NCBI RefSeq assembly: GCF_010183535.1
Contig: NC_071333.1
Coordinates: 20,024,587-20,088,586 of the forward strand
Direction of reading: 5' to 3'
Length of the DNA stretch: 64,000 nt
Origin: Caenorhabditis remanei
Taxonomy: Eukaryota > Nematoda > Chromadorea > Rhabditida > Rhabditidae
Part shown: positions 10,067 through 22,952 of the stretch, one piece after another
How positions within the stretch are numbered: position 1 is the stretch's first letter
Layout of the letters: each line of letters begins with the position of its first letter
The notes under the pieces: model-generated
What the model saw: only the letters and a program-made list of their open reading frames with translations
What the model was told of the DNA's origin: nothing
The model's database searches: none
Made by a program: the position numbers and the translations under genes

Positions 10067-11461
10067 TTTGTGAATAATGTTTATTACCCTTGTGATTTTT
10101 TCTGTGATTATTTTTTCGAATACAATTTGTTTCCGCGCAGAAATTTCACACAAACCATTAGGACTCTCAAAGTTTCCCCTAATATAGTTTGCTAGCTTCT
10201 GCCTAATCAAAAATTAGATTTAACTTATCTGACTGCCTCAAGCAAACTTTGAAATCCATAAGCTAACATTCAGACTATAAATAATTAAGAATAAACGTAC
10301 TCCGATGGAAATCTTACAAACAAAGGTCTTGAAAAAATCCCTACGGGAAATGTTTTATAAACGCTATCTCAACAATAATATTTTAAAGTGGGAGCAATCA
10401 AAAATAACTTACAATTAGAATCGCTTGAAGACTATAAACTTTTATGACTAAAAGCTAAACATTATTGAAAAGAAAATGACAGATATGTGGTCGGGTTGTC
10501 TGAATTTTTGAAATGTCTGGTTATATTTATTTCAGTATCTCAAACCTCCGGTTCCTGTTTACAATTGATGACAGAGTATTTCAGATCAACCTGGTTTTGA
10601 TATTAAACCTGCTTTTTCTCATGAATGAGAGCATTATCAACGATAATCAGGAGAATGACCACGAGTAACTACACATAATTTCATGTTTTCGCTTGTCTAC
10701 ATTAGTTCGAAAGTTTAACAGTAAACAAGCATCACGTCGTAATATCATATTTAGTTCCGTTTTTTTCCCAAAGATTCGAGTTAGTAAAAACCCTTATGAG
10801 AAAAAGCTTAATAAAAAATTTTGTTTATTGTGACAGTTAGAAAAATTAAAATAATAAGTATGAGCACAAAATTCGTATTACAGATGAAGAGACTATTATG
10901 TCATCGGATTCATATTTTGATAATTAAAACGGATACGTGCTGAGAGAAGGACGGATAGGAGCGGATAGGGACGGGGAAATGATTTGAGAGACAAATGAAA
11001 TCTGGATGAACACGATTTTGGTCTAACGGTGGTTGAACTGGGTTTTCGGTGAAAAGTTACCAACTTGGTAGAGGGTTCTTGGCGCCAAAACGTGTTTGAA
11101 AATGCTGATTTTTGTGAAAATGTACCTAAAGGTTTACTTTTGAGAGTTGTATCAATTTATACTGCTCTTTAATCGACTATAATGGCGATTAATAGGGAAA
11201 CTTATTTTGATAATCTGGATCTTTTCAATGAGTTTTTCATGAAAAAATTTTCAACTACAAAAACAAATGTCTAGGTATATCTAGGAGACCTTGTGACACA
11301 CTCTAAAAGATGATAATTGTTCGCTGAAAACAATGAAAGCTAGTAGTTTTTTGAATAGTGATGTAAAATTTAAAAACAGCCAGCAGGAAAAAAAGCGAGA
11401 GAAAAATTGCGGAAAACTTGAATAGGAAAACATTACAGAGAGAAAATCGCATTGGTAAAAC
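10067..11461. other. Intergenic
   Basis: About 1.4 kb of AT-rich sequence. No convincing exon, RNA gene or repeat recognised on either strand. Confidence 0.5.
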
Positions 11462-12121
11462 TCAATCAGTCTCGTCGATGATCACTTCCTCATCCGAGGA
11501 CAAATCAATCACTTCGCTGCCATTGGTCTAAAAAGATTATTCAAATTTTTCAACTGAAAAGCCACCTGAGCAACATACCTCAGAACTCTCTTGATCAGAT
11601 TCATCAGTCGGTTCTTCCATATCCAAGTTTTCGTCGGCTAGGTGAGCAATGTACTTTGGCTGTGGGTTCTTTTTGAGATCGTTCGTTTCTTCAACAGATT
11701 TTGATGGTTGGTTGTCACTTGCACCCTTGTTGATGAGTGATGGAATCTAAAAACATACTCTAACATTTTATGCCTATTGTAGAAAAGTTAAGGAAATATT
11801 CTTACTTGACCAGAATCGTCATTTGACTCTCCCAACTTGTTATCTGGTTCGTGAATTGGACTCTTGGTCATCGGTCCTTTCGTGCTCGACTTCGGTAGTT
11901 GACCGAATCTGTCAAATAAGTCGAATAAATGCGTATCCAACAACTAAAAAAACAGAAAAGAAATTGAGCGTGCAAAAGAAAAAAAGGCAGAAAGGGCGTT
12001 GGGAAAATCTCAATCAAAGGCTGAGAAAATGTTGTACTTTTTGATATGTAGCCGTAAGAAGGTGATGAATCAGAGGTACGCATGACTTCACAGACAGCAT
12101 GAAATTTTTCTGTTTGTGCTC
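11462..12121 (-). CDS. Acidic protein with C-terminal SUMO-interaction-like motif (5' end unresolved)
   Basis: Four minus-strand exons join in phase 0: 12038-12121, 11806-11943, 11579-11746 and 11462-11527, giving 152 residues to the stop. The first part is helical (LLDTHLFDLFDRFGQL); the rest is polar and acidic. The last exon reads TNGSEVIDLSSDEEVIIDETD, in which VIDL followed by SSDEE is a textbook SUMO-interacting motif. Such motifs recruit SUMOylated partners, commonly in nuclear proteins, so nuclear action is inferred. The donor at 12037 (aaa|gtacaa) and the acceptor before 12121 are weak. A frame at 12312-12536 could hold an earlier exon, but its phase does not join. Family not recognised. 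Confidence 0.62.
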
Positions 12122-13655
12122 CTGATTTGATCACAAAATAAATTTTTGTTTTGAAGTTTAGAGAAATTTCGGAGACAATTAGTGGTTTGGTTTGGATGAA
12201 AGAAAAATGGAAAAGGAATAATTTGTATTTTGCGTGGGTTGGGGGAATGTGGTGGTTGATGCTTTGAAAGCATTATCAAAATGTCGAAGGAGAAGATATA
12301 GAGTTTGATCACTACAGTAAGAAACCATAATTGAAATAAAAGCCGATGGTTTTTATCAAATAACTTATCTCAAAAAACACTGTCGGGACGTTTTCAAGGT
12401 ATTGGAGGCTGTCATCAGAAAAAATAGGAACGAACTTCAGAAAACATCCATGTAGGCCACAGGTTAGCAACAAGAGTCCGGGATCGTTACTCCAGCGATT
12501 TCCGAAGCACCGGAATATCGTAACCACAAGGAACATTTATTCTCTCACATGGGCAATTGAAAAGATTGAACTTATTGTGCATTCTACACTATCCATTTCA
12601 ACCTGTAGATCATTGGACCGTGAATAAGTGGGAAGAATTGAACTGGCAAACAGTGATATTGACTATGTTACTTAATGAACTAATTGAAAACTATAAATCA
12701 CTTTTTTCAATAAAACTTATTGGACTTATCAAGTCTGTCTGAAAAAATGCAGTAAACCAATCGAGTTTCAAATTCAGTATGACCACCCCAAATCTTTTGT
12801 GCCCTTGTTTCATCTTTTACGAATATAAGTATTTCCTTTCTCTCCATTTTCATTTCCCATGATGTATTCAGGATTATCACTAGCATTCATCTCTCCTGAC
12901 CAACCTCTCAAAGGCTATTTCCGGGTTTTCGTACTACTTTTTTCAATTCTTGCCGTTTTGTAGGCTCTTCTTTACATCAGCAGCGTTGATCCCATTTTTC
13001 CTATCACGCGCTTTAACAAAGTATAGCGGAGAAAGAGATCAACACAACCGAGACACTATGTGTTACTAAGAAGACGCAGACATCATCGTGGAAATAAGGC
13101 CCTTTGGAGCGCTGGCGGAGCCGTGAGCCGGTGCCAGCCGGCACGAGCTCGTACCGCTGCAGAGCAGCAGAAGACACAAAAAGAGTGTAAAAAAGCCTAC
13201 AAAGAGAAAGAGACTGCGTCATGATTTTGAGAAGAGGTGAGCCGTTTCCCATTTGTGAAGGGAAATGAGAAAAACTCGAAGCGCGGATTGAAAGAATAAA
13301 GAGATAGATGGATTATGCAAGGGGACATGAAACTGGAGACCTAAAATTAAGAGGACACATTCAAGAAGCAATGTACAGTACAGTTCAGTAACACATTAAA
13401 GGATGATGGTGAAATGAGAAAATGCCGGATTCTGAATATCATGTTGATAATACACTGTGTACAATGTTGCATACTGTATCAAAACCATGCGTTGAAGCAA
13501 TAATACGAAACAGTTTGGATTATATAGTGGCGTGTGTTAATATTTGACAATTTGTTTTTATTTTGAATCAGTTCTAAGTTGACCACCCAAAACAACCATT
13601 TTACATACTCTAATAGCCTTGATTTTAACAACGTTGGCCGTTTTCAGTTTAAAAT
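12122..13655. other. Intergenic, possible upstream exon of the SIM gene
   Basis: A minus frame at 12312-12536 (around GNRWSNDPGLLLLTCGLHG) looks protein-like, but I could not join it to the next exon. A GC-rich patch at 13105-13150 (gccgtgagccggtgccagcc) has a relative at 41975-42025. Nothing else seen. Confidence 0.35.
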
Positions 13656-13765
13656 TACCGATATTGAAAATGTATTACGGTATCACTGATTGTCCCACAA
13701 AGTAAATGTATGAAACATACAGAACAAATGTAGATAAAATGTTTTTCGAATTTTTATTTCGTTCG
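13656..13765 (+). repeat. Fragment of dispersed repeat R1
   Basis: The string ggtatcactgattgtcccac and the following bases match the starts of the R1 copies at 4520, 18960, 25600 and 55425. Only this end is present. Confidence 0.6.
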
Positions 13766-15246
13766 AAAAACCGAAAAAAATTCTGAAAAGAGTTACTAAT
13801 GGGAAAAAAAGACAGTTGATAAAAAAATTGAAATTGAGATGGTGGGTGAAACTCATCTTTTCTGCAACATTTTTAAACTACTTCAGCGCTATATCTGCCA
13901 GAACCATACTGGTCTAATAACGGGACGGTTTTTTTCGGGACATGAGATTTTTGAAAATAGTTTTTTGAAGTTTTCAATTTTTCAGGCGGCAAAGTTTCCT
14001 ATTTTACTCGTTTTTTATATTTTCTTCGTGATAGTTTATTTTCCTTCTCGAAAGAATGACAGAATTTTACAGCGCTCCGGCGATTTTTTTCATCGAACAA
14101 TGTATGTCTTTCCGTGAGTTCATTATCATATTGAAAGAATTATATTTGGTCGGAAACCCCCTGAGAATAAGCGGCAAAACTGTTTGGGGATTTCTGCGGC
14201 CGTGGAATGTTCTAGGAATTTCCCTTAGAACATATTTTTTCAGGTTTTCATCGTTTGTTTCTATCATTTTTGTAGTATTCCTATTAATTCTTGTCGCTTT
14301 CTAGCAAATTCATTCAACGAAAATAACAAATAACAGCGAATATTGTCGTAAAAATCGAAAAAATGCACGAAGTCGAGAATTTTTAGGCCACCGAAATGCC
14401 CAAACTCAGCGGTGATCACTCTCACCGCCGGGTTTCAGACCGAATAAAATAATTCTTTCAATATGAAAATGAACTCACAGACACTCAAGCATTATTCTAA
14501 AAAATCAGAGTTGACCTCACATTCAGTACGCCTTTAATCGAACTTGAAAAATCAGGGAAACAAATTTCCTCAAAAAGACGATCCCAAACGGGCCGCGCCG
14601 GATCACAACTTTAAAAAAAACCCCGGCCCTTGACAAGTATAGTCAGAACAGCTTGTTAGCAGTGTAAAAACCCAAAGCATTTTTTTAGTATGTTTCGTAT
14701 TTAAACCGAAACCCTTTTTTGTTTTATTTTTGTTGTTTTTGTTACTCTTTTTTACAGTAATTGTTTATAACTGAACAAATATTCAAAACCAGGTGAAGTT
14801 CACTATAAGGTAACATTTTTCTACTCAAAAATGAAATTTCGTTAAAATACCAGTCAGCCCTCATTTATTATTTATTTCGGATGCTCATTTGCTCTATTTT
14901 TGCTTCACGACATAGATAGTAAGACGTGTAGTGTTCCTTTTCGCCTAAAAGTCCGCAATTTGTCGTCAGTTTTGGTGCAACCAGTGGGTGTCCTCCCCAC
15001 GACAGTCTGTACACACTGTTCGCCTCATCCTCACCGCACCGTTGCGTGTTCTCCGCCCGCAATGTGTTGATGCCCCCGGCGGACCTTTTTTCTCTTCTTT
15101 TTTTGTTTTAGTGATTGAGTTCTTATTTTTCGTTCTGAAAGTCCATAGTTATTATCTCAATTCAGTGTATTCTAATTAAAATTTTATTCTTTTCACACAC
15201 TTTAATTCATTTTTTCTTCAAGCGATTTTATTGGTGTTTTTTTCAG
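13766..15246 (+). other. Intergenic and 5' region of the chromo-RUN-PH gene
   Basis: No gene is supported. The pyrimidine- and GC-richer stretch at 14985-15110 (ending in ...cggacctttttt) resembles in style the region before the short chromo-barrel genes (about 5400-5480) and is a candidate promoter. The bases before the ATG at 15247 are ttttttcag, so the ATG follows an acceptor directly, either trans-spliced to a leader or ending a 5' UTR intron. Confidence 0.4.
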
Positions 15247-18210
15247 ATGTCCGATTTCACTATTGGCGAGAATGTGAGCGTCTTCTGGGAGAAGCAGGAA
15301 AAGGGTCCAGTCACAATGTCGTGCCGTCGGAGCTTGGGTACTCAATATGAAGCCAAAATCACCGACATCAAGAATGTTAAAGGAGTTCCGTCGGTCAAAA
15401 TTCATTACTTGAACTGGAATAAACGATTCGATGAGTGGGTGCCGGCGAACTCCCCTCGGCTCGTCAAAATCAAAAATCAAAACTCTCCGATTGCCGCCGT
15501 TGTGAAGGAATTGAAGAGAGCCTCGACGATGGTGGAGAATACTGATTCGAAACGTGCAAAATCGTCGGTTGCGGTAGAGAAGACGGAAGAAGCTCATTAC
15601 ACCAGAGACCAACACGGAGAATTTCAGAATTTGATAGAAAGACTTGTGCATAAAGTGAGTTTGCCTAATTTTTCTTGTAATTTCTTTAGTTGTTGCAATA
15701 AAATCTAATATTTAAAAAAAAATTCTTCAGATTCTCCGCGAAACGGATATTGTCGACACGGACAATGCGGACGGCCGCAAGTTGTTCAATTTCGTGGACA
15801 CTTTCTTCTCGTATGGGTTAGTACCTGCATTAATCATGCCTCCCAACTAATTCTATTGATTTTCCAGACTGCTCACCGCCGATGGAACCTACTGGAGATT
15901 CATCAGCCAATTCCTGCCATGTGTCGAGCAAAGAATGATAATTTTTGAGTGTCCCAATGCCAATGACCGCGTATTGTCAATCGAGTGGTTGAAGACGTCG
16001 TTCAACAAGGGAACTCTCTACTTCTTACTTTTCGCTCTCACCAAACAGATCAGCAAGTGAGTTGAAAAAAGGATTTTGAAACCTACAAAATATAAAACAT
16101 TCCAGGATTGATATGCACCAGTTTTACCACATAAACTCGTGTCTCCGCAACGATGGACTCGTGGAGGCTGTCACCGAGCTTATGGAGAGACTCAGCACTG
16201 TCCAATTTGCCTTCAAAGTAAGAACTCTTTCAGCTCTGTTCCCTAATCATGATTATCTTGTTTCAGACTTCCCGCCAGCTCCGTCAAGAGCCACTTCCAT
16301 CTGCTGTCGTTGAACCATGTGTTGTGCAGGACTCTTCACGTGCTGCTGCTCGTCAGCGCAAGCTCACCGGGAAGGAAGCTTCCCAGGAGGTAGTGCCAAA
16401 TAGGATCTCAACTGAGGTGTCAAGCCTCCTTACCCAAGCAATTGAACAAGATATTCTTCTCGATGAACTTGTCCGTACCCGTAATCACCGTCTCAACACT
16501 GATACAATCAAGCAGAGTTTCGTTCGCGTTAAGCAAGAAGAGCCAGAGATGCCAGAGTGCAATCTTGCCGATGGAGAGTTTCAGTAAGTTTTCCTAAATG
16601 AAAAAAAAATGTAACCTTAATATCTTCCAGAATGAGCCAAAGAGACGCTCTTCACCTCGCTATCAACGTTTTTGAGAAGTCGTCGGAAAAGATCATCACG
16701 TGCTTCAAAGTGCTCGAAAAGTTTCATTCCGACTGCATCAAGCTCCGCTTTTTCGTCATGACGAACTACAACTCGTACGTGTTCGATTTTCGCCACAAGA
16801 CACATCTCGGATCTCCGGGAACGACAACTAACTTGTCATCGGAGGGATTCTTCATCCCAATGATTCGTATGGCTCATGACCGTATCAAGGCTATCAAGGT
16901 ATGTCTACATGAAACAACGAAAAAATATCTTAAGCTGAAAATTCTATTTCAGGTTGGTATTGACAACCTCTCATTCGTGTTGGAAGCCAACGAAAATGGT
17001 TTCAGCCATTTCATTGAGAACGTGGAGAGAGATGACAAAACGGTCTTCACGTACACCGCCGCGTTGGCTGGATTGGAGTGTGGCGCAAGTTTTATCAACA
17101 CGCTTGGCAATATCATTGAGCAAAGTAATCCTCTTCTCACCGAGCGCATCATGGTGGACAGTAAGATAGGATACATGCGCATGCTTCAGCCAAATCTGAA
17201 GAAGCTGCTCTCCAGAGCCATTGACATTCGTTCGGCCGCTCTATGCTTCTGGTACGAGCAGTCGTATGCTGAGCGTGTGCCGTCGATGACTACTAAATCT
17301 GGATACCTTTTCAAGACTATTGCTGGAGTAGGAATGAGGAGATCACAGATAGCCGATGAGAGATACTGTGTCATAGTTAGGAACAGTCTCCATGTTTTTC
17401 TCGACTCCAACTGCCAGAGGGAGGATGTCGTGATTAACTTGAGGTAAGCATTTGAAATGTTATAGTAGCATCTACCGTCATCTGGCGGTCAGATCACTAG
17501 ATAAAAATACATTGACATTCACTTATACTTGTCTTTTCAAGTTTGCCTACCGGCGACTTTTCCCACCGACAGAGATCAAAAGTCGATGAGCCGAAGCAAA
17601 TATCAATTCATTCTATTTTCTTTCAGCACAGCGACCATGTATAGCACCGGGCGCGTCACTTTCCAGTTGAGAGGCCCTGAAGGCCATTTCGAATTTGAGT
17701 CAAGCTGTCAAAAAGACTACGCCGAGTGGATGACAGTGTTGGGACATGTCATGGAGAACAAGGCGACACCAGAAAATATGACTCCGTGCCTTACCGTACT
17801 CCTTGAGGGTAGCATTGCAGTTGTTCAGGAAGGAGAAACATTCTGGGCCGACGGATTCTTGCGCCTCCTCAATGAGATCCCCGGTGACTCTTTCCAACAA
17901 GTCATTGTTGTCTACCCATCGAAATATAAAGGCAGTTTCACTGCTAACTGTGCGCCAGCTTTCTGCCTGGTTACTGGTGAGCAGTCCATTCATTATTTCT
18001 TCCTCCGGTTCACCAAGGAACTCGAGCGTTTCACAAATTCTATCGAGGTCATCTATGGACTGAAACACCGGAAACTTGATGAGCCAATGATGCAGGTGAG
18101 TTGAAATCCCTGATGTGACCTAGCTCTACAATTACTAAATATTTCAGACGCCAGTCGGGAAGACTATCCACAACACGTGCTGCCTCGCCAAGAACCTCTG
18201 GCCGATCTAA
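15247..18210 (+). CDS. Chromo barrel - RUN - PH protein, 800 residues
   Basis: Nine exons with consensus ends and consistent phases: 15247-15654, 15731-15816, 15868-16056, 16106-16217, 16267-16583, 16631-16898, 16953-17443, 17627-18095 and 18148-18210. Residues 5-75 form an MRG-type chromo barrel (YEAKI..., IHYLNWNKRFDEWVP). Residues about 122-262 match the RUN pattern (LFNFVDTFFSYGLL, EWLKTSFNKG, then a YHINSCLR helix ending in VQFAF). RUN domains bind small GTPases or motor adaptors. A helical middle is followed by a PH domain at about 575-668 (SGYLFK..., YAEWMTVL); PH domains bind phosphoinositides or proteins. RUN plus PH recalls the PLEKHM adaptors; a chromo barrel at the front is unexpected. 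The RUN domain's first helix spans the exon 1/2 junction, which argues against two genes joined by mistake. The last 130 residues were not recognised. Confidence 0.85.
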
Positions 18211-18230
18211 TCGTCATAAGTGGACAGAAT

Positions 18231-18240
18231 AATAAATAAA
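18231..18240 (+). terminator. Polyadenylation signal of the chromo-RUN-PH gene
   Basis: Two overlapping AATAAA hexamers (aataaataaa) begin 20 bp after the stop codon, which implies a very short 3' UTR. Confidence 0.75.
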
Positions 18241-18905
18241 CTTTACCCGATTAATAGTAACATTCTCCTGAAAATTTTAATAATGCTATCCTGATTTATA
18301 GTAAAATTCCCCTAAAAATTTATAGTTTTGTTTTGATAATCTTTCCCTCCCCTCCGCCGTTTCGGTATGTAATAGTATATTAACTTATATTATTAAGTGT
18401 TTATAAGTTCCCCCCCCCCCCTTTCTCTCGCCTCTCAATACCGTGAAATCACTTGTTCACGGTTCTTTTTGTCCCCTCACCCAAGCTTTCTCTGCTCATT
18501 CCCACCGTAAAGTGTACAGAATTTATTATTGTTTCACATTTTGTCGTACTGATGCCATTTGTTCATATTCCCGAGTCGATACTTCTTTTGGATTCTCTTC
18601 TGAAACTGTCAAATGTTCAGTTCCCATCTAGATTATTTATCCCCGCTTGCTTTAAATAAAATCGAGTTTTTTCTTTTATTTTGAGTTGAAATTTTTTACC
18701 GACAAAAATGGAAAACCAGGAGAGATTGAAAAAAATCATACATCATAACAAGAAATAATCGACTGGTGTATCGGCGATTAAGATTCTTCACTATTTAAAT
18801 ATTCCTAGAAAATTTTTGGCCGTGGGGAGCTGAGGACTCAATTATTGTTTTGATTTTCGCACATGAAAAGAAGAACAATTATAGATTATACTTTTTGCGT
18901 TTGCT
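18241..18905 (+). repeat. 3' flank related to those of the short paralogs; poly-C tract
   Basis: No gene. A poly-C run near 18409-18421 precedes a stretch (18425-18780) similar to 7435-7960 and 22275-22790. The remaining bases up to copy B are unremarkable. Confidence 0.65.
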
Positions 18906-20209
18906 AAATTTTTTTTTTCATTTTTCCGTTGAAGATAATCAATTTTGAGAGGGTTTTGCGGTATCACTGATTGTTCCACCAAGTGAACTATGTAAATATA
19001 AACAAAACAAAGATTCAGCTTTATTTTTGTAGTTGACAACTTTTTTGTAAGGACACTCCCTAGCAAGTTACATACCGACAAATAAATTTCTTCCTCAAAT
19101 TGTCCCATTGCAGTGCAAACTAGAGTGGTTTTTGAGCTGAACCCTTCATCCCAGCGCACATTCCCTCGGCAAGCTGACCTATTCGAAAATGTAGAAACTA
19201 GAGGTCAGATATATTTTGAGAACTGTTTGTGAGCAAGAAAATTATACTTCCTGTGTTAAATCAGAGCAGAACTGTGAGAGCTCATAACTCGGTTGGAAGT
19301 GTCGAGGGCACTTCAAAAATTTCAGAATAATTTTTTCAGATCATTCTTAACTTACCCTGCTTGTTTCAGCCATAAAATCACTTGCATGGTCTCGGGGCTA
19401 CTCTTTCTTTCATACGATGCAACTTCATTCAGGGGAATCTTGATGTTTTTATTTTCCTATTCGTATAACCGTTTCGCTAATTCATTATTTAAAAATGTGT
19501 TGTTTTCTTATGTTACCGCTTCTCTACACCTCGAAGCTAATCTCTGGATTGTACAATTTTTACCCTCGACGCACACCTTCTCAAAAACTATAGAAATTGT
19601 TAATATCGATGTAAAATTTGCCAGAACATTTCATTTCTGCATGCAAAACTCTAATTTTTTGTCAAAAGCGTCTAGTCACATCATAATTTTCTTTTATTAT
19701 TCTCCACTTTTTCAATTCTATTCAAGTCATTCGTTTTTTGTTCATATTTTAATTTCTCGGAAAATCCGTGAATTGTCGTCAAATTAGATGTCTACACGTA
19801 CACACGTACACCATTAGTGGCCCCTCCCCTCCCTCCCCGACCGCCGTGTACAGTCCGTGGTGGTGGTCGTCACGCAATGTTTATGCGCTCATTTTTCACC
19901 AGATTGACCTTTTTTTTCTCCGGACTCTTGTTTTGTTTTTGTTTTCGCTATCGATTCAAAAATTTCCTGATCATTGCAGCGTTTTCAAGTGACTTTACAT
20001 TGCTTCCTATCTTGTGTCACGTTTTCACTTCATTTTGAAAAAAAATTTTCCAATTAGTGAAAACTTAAGAAATCGCTATTCGGATTAAAATCGATATTAA
20101 CCTTCCGGTCAACTGAATGATCCTTTTGAATGGTCTCAGCTTTTTGGTTTTGCCTGTTTCTCCTGTTTCTTGAATCATAACATTCCTTGCTATGCGCGAA
20201 ACAATTCAT

Positions 20210-20559
20210 GCGCGAAACAATTCATTTTCAACTTTCATCTCACAATACCAGACGAGGCCACCTCTATCATTGGAAAACTCCAAGATCTAAAATTCGTGAG
20301 CATTTTTTCACTCACCGCGTCCTCAGTAAAATAGTTAGTCCTACGGCTCCATAAAACATTAAGCTTTCTCCAGTATTGCGGTACAACTGACATGAATAAG
20401 TAGTCGCCCATCCAATAACATTAACAATTCATTTACCTTCCACGTGTTCACTATTCTCCCTCTATTTCATTTCAAGTTTCCCCCCCCCCCCCCCCTATTG
20501 ACCTTGCCACGTACTCTCACGTACGTATTTTAAATAAATAAATAAATAAATAAATAAAT
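20210..20559. mobile_element. 350-bp extra segment in copy B with (AAAT)n end
   Basis: Absent from copy A. It begins with a tandem repeat of the preceding 16 bp (gcgcgaaacaattcat at 20194-20209 and 20210-20225), contains a poly-C run (about 20480-20495) and ends in (aaat)n at about 20531-20559, just before the shared acgctggg. A microsatellite end suggests a small non-autonomous retroelement, but there is no target duplication across both ends, so this is tentative. Confidence 0.5.
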
Positions 20560-21231
20560 TACGCTGGGATTTCTCCACAACGCTTGACTTTTATGATTCT
20601 GAGTTCTTGTTGACCTGATTCTGACAGAAGTACGTTTCCAATCACAAAACTAGCGCCGTTCTCAGATTGCTGCTTTTTCCACATCAAGTTTTTACAACTC
20701 GTTATCATGGATTGGAAACAATCAGTTCGTCTCATATATGCTCACGATAACAAAATTTCAAATTTGGAGCAATTTGGGAATTAATTCCTTTTTTTGTCAT
20801 AAACATATTGAGTCTTTTTCACAAAAGTGGTGTTATTGAGAAACAGTTGCCGAAGATGAGATTGTCAACTAGCCTCGTTCGTAGATAAATGGTAGTTTTT
20901 GATAATGACGAAAAATACAATAGTTCTACCTTTAATTGATAAATTTAGAATTTCTAGAATACTTCCTGTTTATTTGATTTCTTAGTTGCAAATTCGAGAT
21001 ATTTTTAACAAAACGGTTGAAAACATAAACTGTTTTGTTTTTCACTATCTTTTTTATGAATTACCTCTTCCTTTGTTTTTGGAATGTTGAGATGAAAATT
21101 CCGAAGTCTCAACAACTGATAATTTTCATGTTCATGATCCAACTTTTTGTTCATTTCGTGATGTTACCACTTCTTTTCATTTTGTATTTAACTTTAATCA
21201 TCATCATTTTGTTTTAAGGGTATCAAACACA

Positions 21232-22139
21232 ATGGAATTTTCTCCGAACGAATTGTGTGTTTGTCTGTACAAAGATGTTGGATATGCAGCGAAAATCATG
21301 AAACAGAAGGTCATCCGCGGGAAAATTCACTATCTCGTTCTTTTCGTCAACTGGAACAAGAGATTCGACGAGCTCATTCCAAATGACTCGCCTCGATTGG
21401 TCAAGGGAACTCTTGAGGACTATAACAAACCTCTACCTGCCAGTTCCAGCGATCAAGAGTTCTCAGATGAATCTACATCGGACACAGAAAACATGGAATT
21501 CACCAACATGGAATACGATGACGAGGTTTTTGAAAAGCGCTCAAATTCTGATGCGCCTTCGAATTTTACTCTGAACGTCTTTATTCCTAAAGAACTCAAA
21601 ACAGACGCAATTCGTTCTTCCTCCTCCAAGTTGCAAAGAAACATTGATTTCACGTCCGAAAAACTCATCAACAAAGTAAGTCAATCCATTTTTCGTTAAA
21701 GAAAACAAACATCTAAAAACTGAATTTTTAGTTCAAAATCGCACTAACAAAGGAGTTAATCAAGGCTAAGGATAACAATGACAAGCCAAAACTTCATAAG
21801 CTCGCTTCGGCGAAGAACTATATTGTGAAAATCATTCATTATCTGTACAGTACGATGGAATGGATAGATGCGAGCGTATTATTCAATGTTGAGAATTTGA
21901 TCAAAGTGATCCAACTTGTACCTTCGATTCAGAACTTTCGGCCATTGCCTAAACAGCTCGCACAGGTGAGTACTTTAAATGTTCCAAACGAGGCACTTAC
22001 TAAAAACATTTTTCAGCATTACGCGGTTGTCGGTACTGAATTCGTGCATTTCCTCCATTCAAAGTTGCGCCGATTCCGCCGATTCAACAATCGTCTTTCC
22101 TTTCCGCGACAACATGCTCACCGCCGTCGTGAACAGTGA
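21232..22139 (+). CDS. Short chromo-barrel protein with degenerate RUN-like tail (copy B)
   Basis: Exons 21232-21675, 21732-21965 and 22017-22139; 266 residues with the same exon structure as the gene at 6394. It differs by roughly ten residues, for example VHFV to VLFV in the barrel, DDDV to DDEV in the acidic linker, and a changed stretch before SEKLINK. The acceptor of exon 2 is ttttta|g rather than tttcag, still usable. Both copies keep their frames, which suggests some constraint or a very recent duplication. Domain reading and the relation to the 15247 gene are as for copy A. Confidence 0.8.
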
Positions 22140-22879
22140 GGATGATGTTGTCCTTGAGCAAACAGTTATAATACTTATTCCTTCTTTTTGCTACGGTTTC
22201 CCAGTTTTTTTAGCCAACCCTGTATAATATGTTTTTGACTTTTTCATGCTTTTCTATAACACATTTCCTTTTGTCTCGCTCGGCAATACCGAGAAATGAC
22301 ATAAACAGTTACTATTTAACTTTCTAATTCCACTCCCCAGTACGGTTTCCTTTTATTTTTGCCATGAAATTGTAGTAGGTCACTTTTACCTTAAATGCTG
22401 ATGGCTCCCTATTACAATGGGGTTAAATTGACCTTTCTCATTATCTTTTTTTGATTCATATGGTTAGTTTCAGCTTTTTTAATCATGTTTTTCACCAAAG
22501 CTTTCCCTGCCTAATCTTACTGTAAAATATTCAGAATTTATTATTGTTTCACAGTTGATTGTATTGATGTCACTAATTATAATTCCCGATTTATCTGTCT
22601 TTATCTGTCAAATTCCCAAATATCATACATTTGACTGTTCGCTTAATACATAACATCGAGTTTTTTTTGTATTCAGATTTTAATTTTTTCATTGGCAAAA
22701 ACAGAAAACCACGAGAGATGGAAGTAAAAAACTATAAGTCATAACAAGAAATGATCGACTTTTGTATTGGTGGTTAATATTCTTTCCAAAAGACTGTGAC
22801 AATAATGAGAACAAGGCTAAAGTTGATAAAAGCAGGAATATTTCTGCTTTTTAGTTATTATCACTTCATCAAAAAGGAT

Positions 22880-22952
22880 TGCTCCCGGTGAGGCTCGAAC
22901 TCACGACCTTCAGATTATGAGACTGACGCGCTGCCTACTGCGCTACGGAAGC
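22880..22952 (-). tRNA. tRNA-Met (CAT), copy B
   Basis: Base-for-base the same tRNA as at 8062-8134, with a complete cloverleaf and CAT anticodon. The flanks have diverged slightly more than the tRNA itself. Confidence 0.97.
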
